This document shows, piece by piece, positions 33,555-45,900 of a stretch of 64,000 nucleotides of DNA. A model generated the notes under the pieces. It was not told the DNA's origin, searched no databases, and was given only the letters and a program-made list of their open reading frames with translations. Source of the DNA: Clavulina sp. PMI_390 (lineage: Eukaryota; Basidiomycota; Agaricomycetes; Cantharellales; Hydnaceae); NCBI GenBank assembly GCA_015039315.1, contig WIDE01000111.1, positions 43,943 through 107,942 of the forward strand, written 5' to 3'. Made by a program: the position numbers and the translations under genes. Within the stretch, counting starts at the first letter, position 1. Every line of letters begins with the position of its first letter.

Positions 33555-34942
33555 ATGAGGCCGAAAATCCTCCTGTCAGGCATGCAATCCAATGATTTAT
33601 CTATTTTCTTCTTCGGATTTATGGCGATTTTCCTGAAATGAACCGCCTATCTTCTCGCCTTCGCGCGTGCGTTGCTCCAAATAATCCACTAATATCAATA
33701 TCCAATCTGTCTTGTGATGCCCAGGGGTCTTGCGCTGGGCTCATGCCGATCTTGAGCGGCTTATTGCACCACACGCCGATATTGTTGTACGTCTTATCTT
33801 GCTCTCAATCGCGTGTGCCGAGGTCCAGATCTAACAAGGAGGAATTGCATGATCCCCGTCATTCCATGGATTCGACTGCGGCGCGTTCTGAATCAAAGCA
33901 ACTAACGTCGGCCTCGAGAGAAGAGTTCAAACAAGACTTGAAGGGTAAACTCTCAGGAGTAGTGGGGATCTACCGTAGAAACGAAAGCTCTCGGCAGATT
34001 GGAACCTATGATGCTGAGCTTATCGCGATGCTTCCCGAATCGGTGAAATGGATTGCGCATAATGGTGCAGGATATGATCAGGTTGACGTCCATGCTTGCA
34101 AGGCGCGAGGTCAGTAAACCCGAATATTCCCCACTACTGGTGATTGGGTACCGATAACGCGGGTTTCATTTTGCTTTGGTTAAGGCATACTGGTCACGAA
34201 TACTCCCGGGGCTGTGGACGATGGTACAGCGACAACGGCCCTCTATCTTATCATTTCGGCGTGTCGCCAATTTGCTCTCGGCGAACGAAATGCACGCGCT
34301 GGCCTGTGGAAGAAGGACTTCCAGCCAGCTCACGACCCTTCTTCAAGGACACTCGGTATTCTTGGTTTGGGGGGCATTGGGCTGCGTACCGCTGAGATGG
34401 CGCGTGGTATCCCTATGAAGGTTGTTTATCACAACCGCAAGCCAGCTCCAAATGCTCCCGCTTGGGCCGAATACTGTTCCACCATGGAAGAATTCTTGTC
34501 GAAGACAGATGTACTAAGCATCCATGTCCCTCTCACTTCGGCAACAATAAATATGGTCGGGGAGAAGGAGATCAGAATGCTCAAAAAGGGGTCGATTATT
34601 GTTAACACTGCGCGGGGGAAGGTTCTTGATGAGCAAGCTCTGATCAGGGCACTCAAGGATGGTCATGTGAGTGCACAGTCCGACCATTTCGGGACAGATT
34701 TATCATTAATTCTTGGGTCCCATGACAATCACACGTAGCTCTTTGGTGCTGGACTGGATGTCTTTGCTAATGAGCCAGAGATTAACCCAGAACTCATCAG
34801 TCTGCCGAACGTAGCCATGCTTCCACATCTTGGCACGTCAACAGAGGAGTCTCAGCACGCGATGGAAGTCCGCGCACTGGAAAATCTGTCAGAGTTCCTT
34901 CAAGGGCGCGAAGGAAAGGATATCGTGCCAGAGACTCGGTGA
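33555..34942 (+). CDS. NAD(P)-dependent D-2-hydroxyacid dehydrogenase (glyoxylate/hydroxypyruvate reductase-like)
   Basis: The enzyme class reduces 2-keto acids such as glyoxylate or hydroxypyruvate to D-2-hydroxy acids. The spliced protein begins MRPKILLSG-VLRWAHADLE and continues KWIAHNGAGYDQVDVHAC and TPGAVDDGTATTALYLI. The Rossmann glycine motif is TLGILGLGGIGLRTAEMARG (34350), with NRKPAP after strand 2. STMEEFLSKTDVLSIHVPLT and KKGSIIVNTARGKVLDE (catalytic Arg in NTARG) follow, then GAGLDVFANEPEINPEL (catalytic Glu) and VAMLPHLGTSTEES (catalytic His). It ends DIVPETR. Arg, Glu and His are all present, so it should be active. The first intron appears to use a GC donor (33580 region) and the CCCAG acceptor at about 33722. 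Exact substrate unknown. Confidence 0.9.
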
Positions 34943-36115
34943 AACCCTTCCATTTGCTCTCTCAGTAATTGCCTCGCCCACTAGGAGGTTACCATAGAGT
35001 TATATCGCCCGCCGACAGGGTCTCATGTTTAGATCTCTTAATTTCAACTCGCAGCGCCGTCTTATGGCCGCCGTGATATCCCTATGACGCTCGAGCCAGT
35101 CAATTGACGGAGGGAGCCGCGTCGTCGCGTCGCGTCACCAAGTGACGGAGGGCGTTTTCCAAACTAGTAAACACAAAGGGGAGGTACCGTACGAAATGCA
35201 ACGCTTCCAAAGTACCCGCCGTATGTTTTTGGAACCTATGCTATCGCAAAATCGGTGGGACGGATGGCTGTTTGAAAAATGAAGTACGTATACCTCCCTT
35301 CTACCTGCTACTTCCAACCTGCTCCACTCCTGCTGGTTTGATCCTCGCAGCGCTTGTCTTAGTAGCATCCAGTCCCATGGGCTACATGAGTCCATAAATA
35401 TAACCAATCATCTCTGCTATGCATGCAGCTCTCCTCTCTATGCTCGAGATGCATTGGTAGAGCGCTTTTCGACACGAACAGTCAAATAACTTTGGATTTG
35501 GTGCAGTCATTGCCCACTATCTTGGGCGGTTGCACGTACTCGACCCTCTTTCCTCGCCCTTGGACTATGTTTAATATATTTGATATTGATGCACAATCGC
35601 CACTCTTATCGCTCATACCACTGTCTCAACTGGCTCTCAGCAGCAGGTGGTGCTTAGATGACTGGCGCCTTCATCTACGGTCCTGTATGTATTTATGGCT
35701 CTCATCGCCTTTAGTGAAACCGGTGATTGCACATCCAAAGCTTGAGAATAGTCTGACACTGAGTCTAAACATCCATGCGGGAAGCTTCAGATATCGGAGG
35801 AATTACCTTGGTGCTTGTGAGTCCTGAGGTCGTCTGAATATGCTCTCTACTTTGAATCAGAAATTCAAATCTGCTTCACATATTTCACACTGCGGAATCC
35901 AAGTGTTTCTACATTGAGAACTGGTCTTCCACTGAAAGTTTTGTCTATCATGTTGCTGAAGAAGTCACGAGAGACCTAAATGACTGTTTCAAGGAGAATG
36001 CTGCTGCTAAATAGTCGGGATCGTCCCAAGTGAGCAGACCAAGGTTCAGCATAGGGCGGCCACTGTTGCTTTCCTCACGAGAAGCGGCCGAAGCTCGTTG
36101 TCAGCGAGAACCCCC
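34943..36115. other. Gene-poor stretch before the amidohydrolase array
   Basis: A 134-codon + frame at 35423-35827 and a 90-codon - frame at 35135-35407 are open, but neither product is recognisable and neither shows a spliced extension. It is somewhat AT-rich. I call no gene here. Confidence 0.4.
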
Positions 36116-36635
36116 TTGCGGCGTTCGGAGGGACTCGGTGAATGATTAGACATATCCGACGCCGGGCGATGATTAAGCTTACCAAGCAATATCTATGGAA
36201 GATGCAATCTGGAAAATCCGAATATACTGAACAAGTCTCAGTAGCTTGTGAGCAATAATACTCAGCTGTGTCAATGCGCCGCGGCTACAATGTGTTTGGG
36301 AAGTGAAGCTCGCTTAGGCGCAAATTTGATTGACAGATTGATGCTTTGGGCGTTCTTTGTTATATCATCGTAATGGCTGGGCGATCGCTCAGAGGATAGC
36401 ACTGCAGTGCCCATATTGCCATTTAACTTGAGATCAATGAACAGGTAGATCGTGTTTTGTGGCCAATTGTCTGACAATAGAAACCCTAATTTTTCGATAG
36501 CTTGTTTTGCTACTGGTCCCCGGGGTTAAAGTTTCGGATCAGCAGAGCTGACCTGTCGGTCACTGGGCCAAATGCACACAGTTTGGCCGTGACGAAACGC
36601 GTCAATGCCGTGAGGACGTCAGCACACACTCAACC
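36116..36635 (+). repeat. Duplicated upstream region, copy A
   Basis: This stretch starts CTTGCGGCGTTCGGAGGGAC and is nearly repeated from 38270 (see copy B), including TGAATGATTAGACATATCCG and GCGCCGCGGCTAC. The similarity continues into the coding start of the amidohydrolase copies, so gene and promoter were duplicated as one unit. Confidence 0.85.
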
Positions 36636-38259
36636 ATGGAGCGGTATACGACGCTGGAAGATTATCGTGAGCCCTTCGCGCCAGGTATAGCTTCCAAGGA
36701 CGCCCTGAATGCTGCCAAGACTCCGAATAATGAGTTATCTCATTATTTGGAGTCTTGGCAAATTCTACAACAGTGTTCTCTCAACCTCCGTGACCCGATG
36801 CTTCTGGACAGTATTTTATGTCGTTGCTGCCAGATCTATAGCTCAGCCATATCGCTCGACACTATCAATTTATGGTGTTAAGGCGCCTGGTTTTGTCTCT
36901 AGGGTCATGCAAGAGTAAGACACCCTGCTCAACATCCCAGGTCAGTACTGAAGAAGTTTGCGACAAGTGGCGTCCTACTTTGACCAAGAATCTATAGTTC
37001 ATGCTCCAGATTTTAATCAAAGGCTCATATATGATCATTTTAAAGCTGGAACAAAGCATACTCTCATTAAGAATGCCACTATATGGACTAGTTTGAGGCA
37101 TGGCAAAGAGATAATACATGATGGGAGCATCCTTCTTGGGAACGGTGTCATCAGATCTATCGAAACATCTATCTCTGTGGATCTCCTTTCTCAGCTAAGC
37201 AGTCAAACCAATGTCGTCAATGCTGTTGGGGCTTGGGTTATTCCTGTGCTCCTCGGTATACATAGTCACGCCGGAGTCCAGTCTATCCCAATACTGCAAG
37301 GTGACGACTGGGGACGGTATCGTTCATGATCCTGCTAGTGGGGTGGGCTTTGATGACGCACCTCGTGGTATGGCTGTTAGAGCTTCTGATGGGCTTTTGT
37401 TCGAGACGAGGGACACACCGCGAGTCTCAGCCCTACGTTGAACAAGCCCCTTCAAGACCTTTCAATGGTTCGGGTAGCTCGTAACTGGAGGCACTGATCG
37501 TCTTGTTCCACCCAAACTGACACATCAATGTTTTGTGGATTATACCCTGGTATTGTATACCGATCGGCCGTTACATCTGCGATATCTGACCCAGAATCCA
37601 CTGGATTTTTCCGCGGGATCTCTATCGTTTTCTTAATATATGCATTCATTAAACTTCAAGGAGGTGCTTTGCGCAAAGAATAGGTGGCACTTGATGTGGC
37701 AATTGTTCGCAATTGGAAAGACGGGACACCAAGTGTTTCCACGCAGATTGGTATGATTCGCCGAGGTCAATTTGGTGGCTTTGGAGACACTGAATGGGGA
37801 GAGTGGTTCAGAAAAGTCTTGGATGTGAGTTTATGCTTAGCTTCATTGACCGTATCTCAGTGACACTCGAGTTCCTTTTTTTTTTGGGGGGGGGGGGGGG
37901 GGGGTCTAAATTGAAGGAGTCAATAACACTTGCTGTACATGTCCAACGGGCAGATCAGATAGCTAGCTTACTGGCCGTTAAGGTATTTCTTACGTCTTCA
38001 TTACATTTTCGATCGAAGCCATTCACCTGCCACTAGGCTGAAGTAGAGTTTTCTACTAAATCGTTCCTCCGGCTCATAGTGATAGGCGCAGCAGAAGCAC
38101 ACCTCGTTGAAGACCATATCGCCGCTGCCAGTGCTAGTGTAATACTGCTTCCCACTCGCCAAGTTCCGCTTGTCTGGGACCAGTTGAGAGCTTTGCCTGG
38201 ACCTCCATTAACCCCGGAAAGCTCATTCGAGGTCGTGATGAGGGCGGCAAATAACTCGC
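36636..38259 (+). pseudogene. Amidohydrolase copy 1, broken
   Basis: Clearly a sister of copy 2, starting MERYTTLEDYREPF, but not functional as assembled. The N-terminal exon is frame-shifted near 36740-36760 relative to copy 2. The conserved QECDALL is cut by a stop (GAGTAAGAC at about 36911). The metal motif is changed (GIHSHAG instead of DIHSHAG at 37255). At about 37302 the sequence jumps from the first metal-binding exon to the VTTGDGIV segment of the C-terminal module, removing about 2 kb that copy 2 retains. Another stop-like disruption follows near 37440. The sequence ends at the assembly gap before the last about 100 codons. The remaining pieces, such as GNGVIRSIETSISVDLLSQL and GAAEAHLVEDHIAAASASVI, are recognisable. 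Confidence 0.88.
37876..37904. repeat. T10-G19 homopolymer run
   Basis: Ten T followed by nineteen G inside an intron of copy 1. Copy 2 has only GGGTTTTTTTTGG at the matching place (about 41992). It may be real slippage or an assembly artefact beside the gap. Confidence 0.8.
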
Positions 38260-38269
38260 NNNNNNNNNN
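38260..38269. other. Assembly gap (10 N) inside the tandem array
   Basis: Ten N separate the truncated end of copy 1 (GCGGCAAATAACTCGC) from the start of the duplicated upstream region (CTTGCGGCGTTCGG). The gap falls exactly at the repeat boundary, so the number and length of repeat units here cannot be trusted. Confidence 0.98.
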
Positions 38270-38790
38270 CTTGCGGCGTTCGGAGGGACTCGGTGAATGA
38301 TTAGACATATCCGACGCCGGGCGATGATTAAGCTTACCAATCAGTGTCTATGGAAGATACAATCTGGAAAATCTGAATATACTGAGCAAGTCTGAGTAGC
38401 TTGTGAGCAATAATACTTAGCCATGTCAATGCGCCGCGGCTACCATGGATTTGGGAAGCGAAGCTCGCCTAAACGTACATTTGATGGTCCGATTGGTGCT
38501 TTGGACGCACTCCGCTATATCATCGTAACGGCTAGACGATTGCTCAGAGGAAGGTATTGCAGTGTCCAGATTACCACTTAACCTGGGACCCATGAATAGA
38601 TAGAGCGAGTTTTGTGGCTAATTCTCTGACAAATATAAACAATAATTCTTACTAGCTTGTCGTCATAACAGTACCTGAGGCTAAAGTCTTGGGCCAGCAC
38701 CGCTGACCTGTCGGCTAGTGGGCCAAACGCACGTAGTTTGACCGTGACGATGTGGGTCAATGCCGTGACCACGTCAGTGCAAACACAACT
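38270..38790 (+). repeat. Duplicated upstream region, copy B
   Basis: Second instance of the 520 bp upstream unit, with scattered substitutions from 36116-36635. It directly precedes amidohydrolase copy 2 and is presumably its promoter. Confidence 0.85.
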
Positions 38791-41700
38791 ATGGAGCGGT
38801 ATACGACTTTGGACGATTACCGTGAGCCCATTGAATCAACTATACCTTCTAAGGATGCCTTGAATACTGTTGAGGCTCCGGAAGGCGAGGTGGCCACCTG
38901 GAGACCCTATGTTTATGTCCTCTCAACCTCTGCGACACGATGGTTCTGGACAGCATTTTGTGTCGTTCTTGCCACATTCGTAACTCAGTCATATCGCTCG
39001 AAACTATCAGATTATGGTGTTAAAGCGCCAAGTTTCGCCTCTAGGGTCCTGCAAGAGTGCGACGCCCTGCTCACCATCCCAGGTCAGCGCTGAAGGAGTT
39101 TGCAACGAGTGACTTCTTACTTTTGCTGGGAATGTATAGGAACTGCTCCAGATTTTCATAAAAGGTTCACATCTGATCGTTTTGAAGCCGGCACAAAGCA
39201 CACTCTCATTACGAATGCCACTATATGGACTGGTTCGAGGCATGGCCAAGAGATAATATGGGGTGGGAGCATCCTTCTTGAGAATGGTGTCATCAGATCT
39301 GTCGAAGCATCCATCTCTGGGGATCTCCTTGCTATGCTAAGCAGTCAAACCAATGTTGTCAATGCTGCTGGGGCTTGGGTTACTCCTGCACTCTTCGACA
39401 TACATAGTCACGCAGGAGTCCAGTCTATCCCCATGCTACGAGGTAGCGCCGACGGTAACTCGCAATCGGGTATCGCACAGCCTTGGCTGAGGAATATCGA
39501 TGGGATCGATACTCACGACATCAGTTGGGAGCTATCAAGAGCGGGCGGAGTTGGTTCTGCTCTGGTGAGTGACGTGTGCACCGTTATGTAAAGTTAAGAG
39601 CTGAACTTGTCCCATGGATAGATCCTTCCAGGGAGCATTAATGCCATCGGCGGCCAAGCGTTTGTCGTCAAAACTCGTGCTACGAAAGAGCGCTCCACGC
39701 TATCCATGCTACTTGAACCCCCGAACCTCTTGGTGTCTAATGGTAGCTCATTACCACTGCGATGGCGTCACATGAAGCAAGCCTATCCAAGATACATCAA
39801 TTTGTCATCCCGCTAACAAACGCTACACCATCTCAGACACGCTGTTGGGGAAAATCCTTCACGTGTGCACTCCGGGACTCGGTGAGCATCCTTGAATTTT
39901 CACCTTGACCACATGTTGAGATTCTAGTCAAGAATGGATACGATATGGAAATTGCGCGAATCGTGAGCTCTTGTAGGGTATCGAGAAGACCACCTCTCGT
40001 CTCACTTCCCTTCGTAGCTACAACGAGGCGCGAAAGATAATGACTGCCCAGGATGCCTACTGTGCCAAGGCAAAAGCGGGACATTGGGCCGAGATAACCA
40101 GTACGATGCCTACCGAGTTGAAATGGGAAGCCCTGGTAGACGTGTTACGTGGTAAAGTGAAGGTATGCTACTGGGAGGACAGTGATCAATGCATGATTTC
40201 GATGTTTCCATAATTTCATGGTTAGGTGAATGTTCACATATACGAAACGGTACGTCGCATTCACACAGTGAAACCAACTTAACTGGCCATAACCTTCTCT
40301 CTTTCTTTAGGTCGATATAACCAGCATTGTTGGCCTAAGCAACGAGTTCAAATTTCCCTTTGCTGTCTTTCACCATGCAGATGAAGCATATCTTGTTCCA
40401 GAGCTTCTAAAGCAGAGCTATGGCAAAGTTCCCGCCCTCGCCATTTTTGCGGTCGCCGCGAGATATAAAAAGGAATCATACCGAGGTTCTGAATTTGCTG
40501 CAAAGGTCTTATCTGATAGCGGTATTCTTGTAGCAATGAAGGTGAGCAAACTAACTTGTCTGCGCCTTACGAGTCTGATTGTTGAATGGCTTGGCGTGAG
40601 CAGAGCGATTCACCTGCCGCAATTCATTCTAGATTTTTGGCGTAAGTGGGAAGCTCAGTCGCCTCTGTGTTTCTGACAAGAGCATAATTTTTTAATGAAG
40701 ACACGAGGCGGCCCAAGCTCATCACTACGGCTTGGACGAAATCACTGCTCTCAGAGGTTAGCTGTTCCCCAGTCCAAAAAACACCCTCATTGCTCACCGC
40801 TGCATCTATATAGCCATCACTACTATTCCAGCCGAAGCTGCCGGTATGGGGCACCGTGTTGGATATCTGAAGCCGGGCTGGGATGCCGATGTAGTAATAT
40901 GGGACTCTCACCCTCTCACTTTGGGGGTCAGTATTACCAAGCACTACACAGCTGCCGTTTGCATTGATCATCCAATCATAGGCCACCCCCACACAAGTCT
41001 TCATTGATGGGATTCCTCAGCTGTCTAGCTCTTTTTCCCTCAAAAAGCCACCAGCATTTCACCACGCACCGAAAACGCCAGACTTCGATGAGGAACAACA
41101 TAGAACCCTTGATCATGACGGTCTTCCGCCTCTATCTCCTAATCTTCGACTTAAAAATGATCGAGTCGCATTTGTAAATGTCAAGAGCTATTGGCGAAAA
41201 GACCGAGGCCAGCTTAAAATCGAGTTTGACCACAGTGATTCGGAGGACTTAGGGAGGACTATCGTTTTCGAGCATGGCCGTTCCATATGCGTCTCCTCTT
41301 CTACTACATCTTGCGCTCCGTTCATCTCCGAAAGGACCCACAGAGTCGACTTGGCTGGTGGGTCTCTCTCTCCAGGCATGACAACGATTGGTTCTGGATT
41401 AGGCTTGGTGGATATCGTAATGGAGGTGACAACTGGGGACGGTATCGTTCAAGATCCTGCTAGTGGGGTGGGCTTTGATGACGCATCTCGCGGTATGGCC
41501 GTTAGAGCTTCTGATGGACTTTTGTTCGAGACAAGGGACGCGCTGTGAGTCTTGACTTTACTTCGGCTAAGCCCCCTCAGGACCTTTCATTGGTTCGGAT
41601 AGCTCGTATCTCGGCAATCATCGTGCACCGTCTAAACTGACACAACAATGTTCTGTGAATTATATCCTAGGATTGCGTACCGATCGGGCGTTACATCTGC

Positions 41701-42744
41701 GATATCTGCTCCAGAATCCTTTGGATTTTTCCGTGGGATCTCTTCCGCTTTCTCGATATCTGCATCTAATAAACTTCAAGGAGGTGCTTTGCGAAAGGAA
41801 TTCGTTGCACTTTATGTGGCAATTGTTCGCGATCGGAAAGACGGTACACCAAGTGTTTCCACGCAGATTGGTATGATTCGCCGAGGCCTGCTTGGCGGCT
41901 TTGGAAACACCGAATGGGGAGAGTGGTTCAGGAAAGTCTTGGATGTGAGTTGATGCTCAACTTCATCAACCGCAGACTGGTGACACTTGGTGGGTTTTTT
42001 TTGGTCTAAATTGAAGGGGTCAATACCACTTGCTGTACATATCCAACGGGCAGATCACATAGCTAGCCTACTAGCCGTTAAGGTATTTCCGCATCATTAT
42101 TACCTTTTCGATCCAAGCCATTCACCTGCCCCTCAATGTGCCACTAGGCTGAAGTAGAGGCTTCTGCTAAATCGCTCCTCCGGCTCATACTGATAGGCGC
42201 AGCAGAAGCACATCTCGTAGCGGACCACATCGCCGCTGCGGGTGTCAGTGTAGTACTCCTTCCCACTCGCCAAGCTCCGCTTGTCTGGGACCAGTTGAGA
42301 GCTTTGCCGGGCCCTCCATTAACCCCGGAAAGCTCATTCGAGGTCGTGATGAGGGCGGCAAATAACTCGCACACCAGGGACGTCAATGTAAGAATGAGGG
42401 TCGGGTTTGGGGTCTTCGAGAGTGAGGGCGGATGGCCTGTTCGGAATACTCTTTTTGATGCCGGTTGGGTATGTGGCGCTGTATTCAATTCTTCTGGTTG
42501 GGCTTGCCTCGGCTAAAAGGTCGATGATTTGGCTCATATACGGAATATTCAGGTTTCCTTGGCCTCCAACGGGACCATAAACAAGATTGAAGCACTCGCG
42601 ATGGCTTCATCAGAGATTGAGGCAATGCTTAGTGTTGAGGCATCAACGGATCTCGTAGCATATCGTGGTGGTGATTTTACCCAATTTGAAAGCAAGGTTG
42701 TAGGTATAGTACCGCCAGACTTGGGCCATGTAGATATATTGTGA
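38791..42744 (+). CDS. Bimodular membrane-anchored amidohydrolase, copy 2
   Basis: Spliced from about fifteen exons into a protein of about 900 residues. The start MERYTTLDDYREPIESTIPS is followed by a probable membrane segment (WFWTAFCVVLATFVTQSYR). Module 1: TLITNATIWTGSRHG, VVNAAGAWVTPALFDIHSHA (HxH metal site, 39395), QPWLRNIDGIDTHDISWELS, ILPGSINAIGGQAFVVKTRA, HAVGENPSRVHSGTR, FHHADEAYLVP, VAMKSDSP (metal Asp), GHRVGYLKPGWDADVVIWDS. Module 2: RVAFVNVKSYWRKD, DLAGGSLSPGMTTIGSGLG, IAYRSGVTSAISAPESFGF, IPLAVHIQRADHIASLLAVK, IGAAEAHLVADHIAAAGVSV and a C-terminus GHVDIL. Module 2 lacks the HxH pair. One intron starts with a GC donor at 39777. Substrate unknown; fungal annotations place such proteins with carbohydrate esterase family 9/amidohydrolase. 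I used the ATG at 38791. Confidence 0.83.
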
Positions 42745-42978
42745 TTTCCATTAGGGACCGAGCAACTCCTGGTCGACACGTGACGTCACCGTCACCGCCA
42801 CCACCCCGATGATGCTCGGTCTTGGGTTGTTCACACCCCGCGTAAGCATGGAAGCAAAATAAATTCTGCAGTGTGGAGAGACAGACCATAACTCGACCAA
42901 AACTTGCAGAACGATAACCCTTCTGGGTCCTGACCGTTCCTTCGGGCGAGGATCTAGGCACTCCGGATCCCAACCAAA

Positions 42979-45900
42979 ATGGCGTCCAAAGACAAGGAAC
43001 AATACTTTGCGAACTCCTCTCCGAATCTCGCTCATAGGCCAGCTTATCATCTCCGAAGACTTCCGCAGTTACGCTGGCTGTTAGGGACGCTCTTTTCCCT
43101 AACCATTGCAGGGGTAGTATTGATACATCGCAATATCAGCGTGTCTCTCTGGAAGAGCACTCCAGGTCATGCGCAGCGCGTCCTTGCAGAGTGCGACGCC
43201 TTGCTGGGATTACCAGGTCAATTCTCACGTTAACATCTGTTGAAACTCGAATCGTGGCTGACAGGTATTCTGCAGGCCCTTCTGCAGACTTTCACAAACG
43301 ACGTACGTCGGATAGATTCGAGCCTGGGACTAAAGATACATTGATCGTCAATGCAACGATATGGACGGGTGCAAATCAAGGAAAGGAAGTGGTTCACGAG
43401 GGAACCATCTTTCTGCAGAACGGCATCATCGCGTCTATTACATCATCGACGTTTACGAAAGAATTACTCTCTCGCCTGGACCCGGATACCAATATCGTAA
43501 ATGCTGGAGGGGCATGGGTGACTCCTGCGATTGTTGATATGCACAGCCATGCTGGGGTGAAATCCATCCCAATCTTAGCGGGAAGCGTTGACGGAAATTC
43601 CCTACTTGGAATCTCACAGCCTTGGCTAAGGAGCGTCGACGGAATCGATACGCATGATCTCAATTGGGAACTTTCGAGGGCGGGGGGTGTTGGTACAGAA
43701 CTGGCAAGTCATCTCTGCAATTACGCTAGCAGTATCTCGCCTCAGTGTTTGAATGGATGATAGGTCCTCCCTGGAAGTGCGAATGCCATAGGCGGTCAGG
43801 CATTTGTTGTCAAAACTCGCCCAACAAAGGAGCGCTCGACGCTGTCCATGCTCCTCGAGCCCCCAAATAATATCGTATCGAACGGCAGTTCGTTAGCGCT
43901 GCGATGGCGCCACATCAAGTGTGTAGTTTTTCCTCGCCACTCGATCAATTCTGAACCTCTCGCCGTGTCATCTCAGACACGCTGCTGGAGAGAATCCATC
44001 TAGAGTCTATTCGGGCACTCGGTGACTCATTTGCTGCTTCCACGTGTTTACCCTGACGACTGACACAATCCGCCAGAATGGATACGATATGGAAATTTCG
44101 GGAGTCGTGGGTGCTTTGCTTCTTCGCTAAGACCATGCACAGAGGCTTACACCTCCTTGCATTTAGCTACAACGAAGCTCGGAAGTTAAAGCTCGCTCAA
44201 GATGCTTATTGTGCAAAGGCGAGGGCCGGGAAGTGGACAGGCCTTAGTGACTCTCTGCCGACGGATTTGAAGTGGGAAGCCCTCGTCGACGTGTTGCGTG
44301 GTAGAGTCAAGGTACCCCCTCTTTGTGCTGTCAGCCCGCGCTACACTCATGATGGCCACCTGCCAGGTCAACATTCACATCTACGAGACGGTATGTGAAC
44401 TGAATACCTTTATTGTCCTAATAAATAATTTTATTTGTGAAAGGTGGATTTCACTGGGATCATTGGGCTAAGCAATGAATTCAAATTCCCCATTGCTGCC
44501 TTCCACCATGCGCACGAAGCATATCTAGTCCCCGAAGTCATCAAACAAGCATACGCAGGCGTTCCAACCATCGCCATATTTGCAACGAATTCGCGATACA
44601 AAAAGGAATCATATCGGGGTTCAGAGTTCGCCGCAAGGATATTAACGGACAATGGCATCGCTGTGGCGATGAAGGTAAAGTACAGGCCGCTTTGCTTTAT
44701 CCCATATTGGCTGCACCAAAATGGGAGACTCGTTAACGACCCTGAACGTATGTTTATAGAGTGACGGGCCATCTGCAATCCATCCTCGATACCTGCTGTA
44801 AGATCAGACCTACATTTTGGTGCAGTTGTTAATTCACTAACCGCCCCACGACATAGGCACGAAGCTGCACAGGCTCATTATTATGGGCTGGATGAAATAA
44901 GTGCTCTTCGCTGTAGGTTCCTATACTTCATCTTCCTTGATCAGGCCTGACGCCCACTTCAGCTGTTACCACCATCCCAGCAGACGCAATTGGACTAGGA
45001 CACCGTGTTGGGTACCTCAAACCTGGCTGGGACGCTGATGTTGTCATTTGGGATTCTCACCCACTCACTCTAGGAGTGAGTATTCCACTACCTGGATCAT
45101 TCCCATCGATATCCCAGCTTCATCAGATGCGTATTATCGCTAACTTCACCGCTAGGCCACACCAAGACAGGTCTATATAGACGGCATCCCTCAACTCTCT
45201 GGATCAATATATCTCACAAAGCCTTCTTCGTTACAACAAGTACCTACCACCCCCAATTTCGATCAGGAGATGGAGAAGACTCTGGAGCACGATGGACTTC
45301 CCCCTTTAATCGCCAAAAGCCGGCTGCTCAGTGGCCGTGTAGCATTCACCAATGTGAAGAAATACTGGAGGAAGGAGGATGGCGAGCTCAAGATTGTGTT
45401 TGACAGCGGTGAGGGCTCACACTTGGGACAGGAGACAATCCTAAGGAGCGTTGTGTTTGAAGATGGGCACCTCATTTGTGTTTCGTCAACGCACGCTTCC
45501 TGTACATCGCTTCTCTCTCCTCCAACCTACCTCATCGATCTTGCAGGCGGCTCTCTTTCTCCAGGTATCACAACGTTTGGCTCTGAGCTGGGATTGACAG
45601 ACATTGCCTATGACCTTACGACAGGCGATGGGCTGGTCCATGATCCTGTTGGAAACCCGGGCACTAATGAGCTACTGGCCGGAATAGAAGCAAGAGCCGC
45701 GGATGGGCTTTTGTTTGGAACGCGGGACGCACTGTGAGATTCCTATTCGCCTCATGCCAGCTTTCTCTACGTTAGGGACATACTGCTGACTCTTCCATGC
45801 CTATATTGGTTTTCCGCGCTACACCGCACGTCCTTGCACTATCAGTCTCGCGTACCGTTCTGGAGTCACATATGCAATAGCAGCACCTCTTTCCTCTGGT

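Noticed and set aside
35423..35827. 134-codon frame before the amidohydrolase array
   Set aside because: No recognisable motifs, no plausible intron or start context, and mixed composition; most likely chance.
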